Shown here: piece by piece, positions 61,838-64,000 of the stretch
Numbering within the stretch: the first letter of the stretch is position 1
Layout of the letters: each line of letters starts with the position of its first letter
NCBI RefSeq assembly: GCF_004761875.1
Contig: NZ_SJEY01000001.1
Coordinates: 434,001 to 498,000, forward strand
DNA from: Roseovarius aestuariivivens
GTDB lineage: Bacteria; Pseudomonadota; Alphaproteobacteria; Rhodobacterales; Rhodobacteraceae
Length of the DNA stretch: 64,000 nucleotides
Direction of reading: 5' to 3'
Notes under the pieces: generated by a model
The model's database searches: none
What the model was told of the DNA's origin: nothing
What the model saw: only the letters and a program-made list of their open reading frames with translations
Made by a program: the position numbers and the translations under genes

Positions 61838-61921
61838 GCGATCCTCCGGGAGCGTTTTGAAATTACGTGGGATTAGCGTAGGGTGAGGACGCAAGACCCG
61901 ACAAACGAAAGGAATTTACCA

Positions 61922-62869
61922 GTGGGTGAACCGAATTCACCTGTCGCGAAGCGCAAGCTGCCGCCCTTTCCGGCGTTACGGGCCTTTGAGGCCGCGGCAC
62001 GGCTGGGCGCATTCAAGGACGCGGCAGAGGAGCTTTGCGTGACGCCCTCTGCGGTCAGTCACCAGGTCAAGGTGCTGGAGACCTTCGTGGGCCGCGCGCT
62101 TTTCGAGCGGGAAACCCGCGCGGTGCGGCTGACGCGCGACGGGCGCGATTACCTTGAACTGGTGGGTCCCATCCTTGATGCGCTGGACGCGTCGACCCGG
62201 CGCGTAGCGGGCGAGGCGGCGACGGGGGTGCTGCATCTGCACATGACCGAGGGCTTCATGAAACGATGGCTGATGCCGCGCCTGGGACGGTTCATGACGG
62301 CGCATCCCTCGATCGAGATTCGCATGGAGCGCTGGATGCCCCCAACGGAGTTCCGGGGCGGGGCGCCGGACGTGATCGTGCATTGGGGCGATGCCCCGGT
62401 GCCCGGCGTCGAGGTGACGCCGTTCCTGAGTTCCAGCCGCATCCCGCTTTGCAGTCCGGCCTATCTGCGGGCGAATCCCGATCTGACCCGGCCCGAGGCG
62501 TTGCTGAAGAAGGTTCTTTTGCGCGACGAGGTCGAGGATGGCTGGCCGGAATGGTTCGGCCTTCTGGGGCGCGCGCGTGAGTGCCCGCGGGGCGGGCCGG
62601 TCTTTGCCCATTGTGAATTGTCCACCTGCGCGGCGGAGAACGGTCTGGGTGTCGTGCTGGGCTACAAGCACATGATCGGCGAGACCCTGTCGCGCGGGAC
62701 GCTGGTGGCGCCCTTCGAGATCGAATCGCCAACACGCACGATCTATTCCATCGCGGTCGAGGCGACCCGGATGCATGAGCCGAAGATCGTCGCGTTCCGC
62801 GATTGGGTCCTCGATGAGGCGATGTTCGACCGTCTGCCCGGAGCACGGGTGCTCAACGCAGCCCAATAG
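61922..62869 (+). CDS. LysR-family regulator (GcvA-like)
   Basis: 315 residues with a GTG start at 61922 supported by AAAGGA 8 nt upstream; another GTG at 61883 is in frame. HTH: FPALRAFEAAARLGAFKDAAEELCVTPSAVSHQVKVLE, with VGRALFERETRAVRLT. The effector domain starts near TGVLHLHMTEGFMKRWLMPRLGRF and is of the GcvA/AmpR type. Its target may be the divergent cupin gene or the hydrolase operon; the cobalamin riboswitch begins 48 bp after its stop. Confidence 0.92.
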   Translation: MGEPNSPVAKRKLPPFPALRAFEAAARLGAFKDAAEELCVTPSAVSHQVKVLETFVGRALFERETRAVRLTRDGRDYLELVGPILDALDASTRRVAGEAATGVLHLHMTEGFMKRWLMPRLGRFMTAHPSIEIRMERWMPPTEFRGGAPDVIVHWGDAPVPGVEVTPFLSSSRIPLCSPAYLRANPDLTRPEALLKKVLLRDEVEDGWPEWFGLLGRARECPRGGPVFAHCELSTCAAENGLGVVLGYKHMIGETLSRGTLVAPFEIESPTRTIYSIAVEATRMHEPKIVAFRDWVLDEAMFDRLPGARVLNAAQ

Positions 62870-62916
62870 GTGCGCGCCCTCTTGCGCGGAGGGGCCGAAC
62901 CCGGCACAGTCGTAGA

Positions 62917-63083
62917 CAGAGGTGCCGCCGGCCCGCAAGGTTCGGCGGAGAATTGGGAAGCCGGTGCAAACCCGGCGCTGCCCCCGCAACGGTTAGTCCG
63001 GGGGATACCGCAGGATGCCACTGGCCGGACACGGCCGGGAAGGCGCGGTATCCGATCCCGGCGAGCCCGGAAACCAGCCTCTG
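62917..63083 (+). ncRNA. cobalamin riboswitch (adenosylcobalamin/B12 aptamer)
   Basis: The conserved core is easy to see: GGGAAGCCGGTGCAAACCCG, CGCTGCCCCCGCAACGGT, GATGCCACTGGCCG, GGGAAGGCG and the B12 box GAGCCCGGAAACCAGCC at 63063-63079. P1 is closed by CAGAGG (62917-62922) with CCTCTG (63078-63083). Downstream, CTTTCCTCC at 63143-63151 could pair with the AAAGGAGG ribosome binding site at 63192-63199, which suggests translational control of the 87-residue protein. Confidence 0.93.
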
Positions 63084-63207
63084 GACGACGTCAAGCCGCG
63101 GGGCGCGGTGCGGGCGGATGCACTGGCCCTTCTGGCCTGTGTCTTTCCTCCGCACGGGTACTCCGCCCCAAGCCGGTCCGGGGTGGGACCGAAAGGAGGG
63201 GACAATC

Positions 63208-63471
63208 ATGACCGTGACGCGAATTGTCGAAGGTCTGGAGCGCAGCGAGGCGACAGGCCCCGCGGCGCAAGACGCTGCACGGCTGGGATTTCTGGAATGG
63301 GTGTTCGCGCATCCCGGTCAGGTGACCGCGCAGACGATCCGGGCCGCGCAGGCCGAATTGAGCGCGTGCCCTATGTCGAGCGACGCGGCCTGCGCCTTTG
63401 CGGACGTGCTGCGCCAGGCGGCGCCGGGCCTTCACGCGCCCGGGCGGCGGCGGGTGCGGCGGCACAGCTGA
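63208..63471 (+). CDS. 87-residue protein of unknown function under a cobalamin riboswitch
   Basis: ATG at 63208 after a strong AAAGGAGGGGAC site. The protein is mostly helical and soluble (LGFLEWVFAHPGQVTAQTIRAAQAELSACP), with three cysteines absent from any recognisable motif and an Arg-rich end (PGRRRVRRHS). No match to CbtB, CobW or other known B12-regulated families that I can see. The position behind the riboswitch means it is expressed when B12 is scarce. It ends 5 bp before the minus-strand sRNA terminator. Confidence 0.72.
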   Translation: MTVTRIVEGLERSEATGPAAQDAARLGFLEWVFAHPGQVTAQTIRAAQAELSACPMSSDAACAFADVLRQAAPGLHAPGRRRVRRHS

Positions 63472-63475
63472 TGCG

Positions 63476-63557
63476 TAAAAGAAAAACGGCGACGCCAGGG
63501 AGGAGGAGAGGCGCCGCCGTTGGTCACGTCGGGCCCCAGGGAGGAGGAGAGGAACCC
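63476..63557 (-). ncRNA. Cuckoo (CcsR-like) sRNA unit 2, ending in a terminator
   Basis: Minus-strand RNA with two stem-loops. The first (63531-63557) has a GGGTTCC/GGGGCCC stem with two G-U pairs; the second (63487-63519) has CGGCGGCGCC/GGCGTCGCCG with one G-U, followed by TTTTTCTTTT as a rho-independent terminator. Both loops show CTCCTCCTCCC. All stems pair better on this strand than on the other, which fixes the direction. This is the layout of the CcsR/Cuckoo sRNAs of Rhodobacter. Confidence 0.78.
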
Positions 63558-63596
63558 TTCGCGTCTCGCGGGCCTCGAAGCAGGCCCGGTATTTAT

Positions 63597-63667
63597 GGCG
63601 GCATCCCCAAGGGAGGAAATGCGGGGCTGCCGCCGTCACAGATGCCAAGGGAGGAGGAGTGGCATCC
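63597..63667 (-). ncRNA. Cuckoo (CcsR-like) sRNA unit 1
   Basis: Minus strand, upstream of unit 2. Stem-loop 63640-63667 (GGATGCC/GGCATCT, loop with CTCCTCCTCCC) and stem-loop 63597-63634 (GGCGGCAGCCCC/GGGGATGCCGCC, loop with the shortened TTTCCTCCC). A separate hairpin at 63570-63587 (GGGCCT/AGGCCC) divides it from unit 2. A CCCATAT on the minus strand about 90 bp upstream (63758-63764 region) may be a -10 box, but no -35 is convincing. The 40-codon frame in the leader is probably chance. Confidence 0.72.
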
Positions 63668-63899
63668 GATCCATGTCTCGGTTCGTTGAGACAAAGATAG
63701 GTGAATGCTGCAACTGCACAATACCCCTCTGCGCAATGCTGCCATGCAGAAAACGCATATGGGATTCTGACTTGATATCAGGCGCTTGAGCCGCTTTTTT
63801 GGGCGAAATGCGAACGAAAATACCCGCTGGTCGCGAGCTTGGTTTCCTGTTTGAAACAGCTCGTGACGGGGTTTTATGAGATCGCGGAAGGATTTGGCG

Positions 63900-64000
63900 A
63901 TGAGCGACATTCTTGGGCAGGTACGGGCCGAATTGGACAAGCTGGATTTGCCCGATGGCGGCACGCTGATCAGCCGGGATATGGTACGCGCGCTGCGAAT
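63900..64000 (+). CDS. 5' part of a gene of unknown function
   Basis: ATG at 63900 with GGAAGGA 7-8 nt upstream opens a frame that runs off the window (MSDILGQVRAELDKLDLPDG...). An ATG at 63876 is in frame but less well placed. Only 33 residues are visible, too few to identify. A hairpin (GAGCT..GTTTC / GAAACAGCTC, about 63836-63863) lies just before it. Confidence 0.6.
   Translation, partial: MSDILGQVRAELDKLDLPDGGTLISRDMVRALR

Noticed and set aside
63487..63667. Four AGGGAGGAGGAG copies as a CRISPR-like or tandem DNA repeat, or as RBSs of tiny plus-strand genes
   Set aside because: Spacing is irregular, no credible frames follow, and the flanks form hairpins that pair best on the minus strand, which fits the sRNA reading.
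63593..63964. 123-codon minus-strand frame as a DUF1127-type partner of the sRNAs
   Set aside because: It lacks the Arg-rich DUF1127 motif, overlaps the sRNA hairpins and has no RBS.

Overview
The window looks like chromosomal DNA of a Roseobacter-clade member of the Rhodobacteraceae (Alphaproteobacteria). It is GC-rich, and it carries a dispersed his cluster, a Paracoccus/Rhodovulum-type sox cluster, TRAP transport genes, an OhrR/Ohr pair and, at the right end, tandem hairpins that match the Cuckoo (CcsR-like) small RNA family known from Rhodobacteraceae. No insertion sequence, prophage or CRISPR array is visible.

Left third (1-24 kb), mostly housekeeping: a partial gene, a sulfotransferase-like gene, tRNA-Tyr, rlmB, a zinc-ribbon protein, a candidate sRNA, a CoA-binding protein, and the histidine genes hisB-hisH-hisA-hisF-hisE on the minus strand, interrupted by two exported-protein genes (DUF302, DUF2147) on the plus strand. 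Then come a DEAD-box helicase, tRNA-Gly, a GMC oxidoreductase with a Tat-secreted small subunit, VOC, ribbon-helix-helix and MAPEG proteins, a FMN-dependent alpha-hydroxy-acid dehydrogenase next to pyruvate carboxylase (lactate to pyruvate to oxaloacetate), a decayed exported-protein gene, a UvrD/PcrA helicase, divergent ohrR/ohr, lipB and tRNA-Leu.

Middle (24-42 kb): a surface-glycan cassette (GT2, HAD, ATP-grasp, methyltransferase, FdtA-like isomerase, DegT/FdtB-like aminotransferase), mgtE, 5-formyl-THF cyclo-ligase, a YmdB-like phosphoesterase, a DMT transporter, two similar SLC13/RCK transporters, a lytic transglycosylase, YebC, a DNA methyltransferase with an Mrr-like nuclease tail and an AT-rich target-recognition segment, and a LysE exporter.

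Sulfur oxidation (42-54.6 kb): soxT-soxR-soxS leftward and soxV-W-X-Y-Z-A-B-C-D-(second soxW-like)-E-F rightward. SoxYZ carries the substrate on a C-terminal GGCGG cysteine, SoxXA attaches thiosulfate, SoxB hydrolyses off sulfate, SoxCD oxidises the sulfane sulfur, and SoxV/SoxS/SoxW keep the periplasmic thiols reduced. SoxR has the two-cysteine pattern of persulfide sensors, and a matching ATTC-N8-GAAT operator precedes soxX. Hairpins between soxZ/A, soxA/B and soxD/W2 probably grade expression.

Right end (54.6-64 kb): an SDR, a TetR-controlled TRAP transporter, an isochorismatase-family hydrolase and an amidohydrolase form a likely uptake-and-hydrolysis operon for an unidentified amide-type compound. 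These are followed by a cupin, a LysR regulator, a cobalamin riboswitch in front of an unrecognised 87-residue protein, two tandem Cuckoo-type sRNA units on the minus strand, and the start of one more gene.
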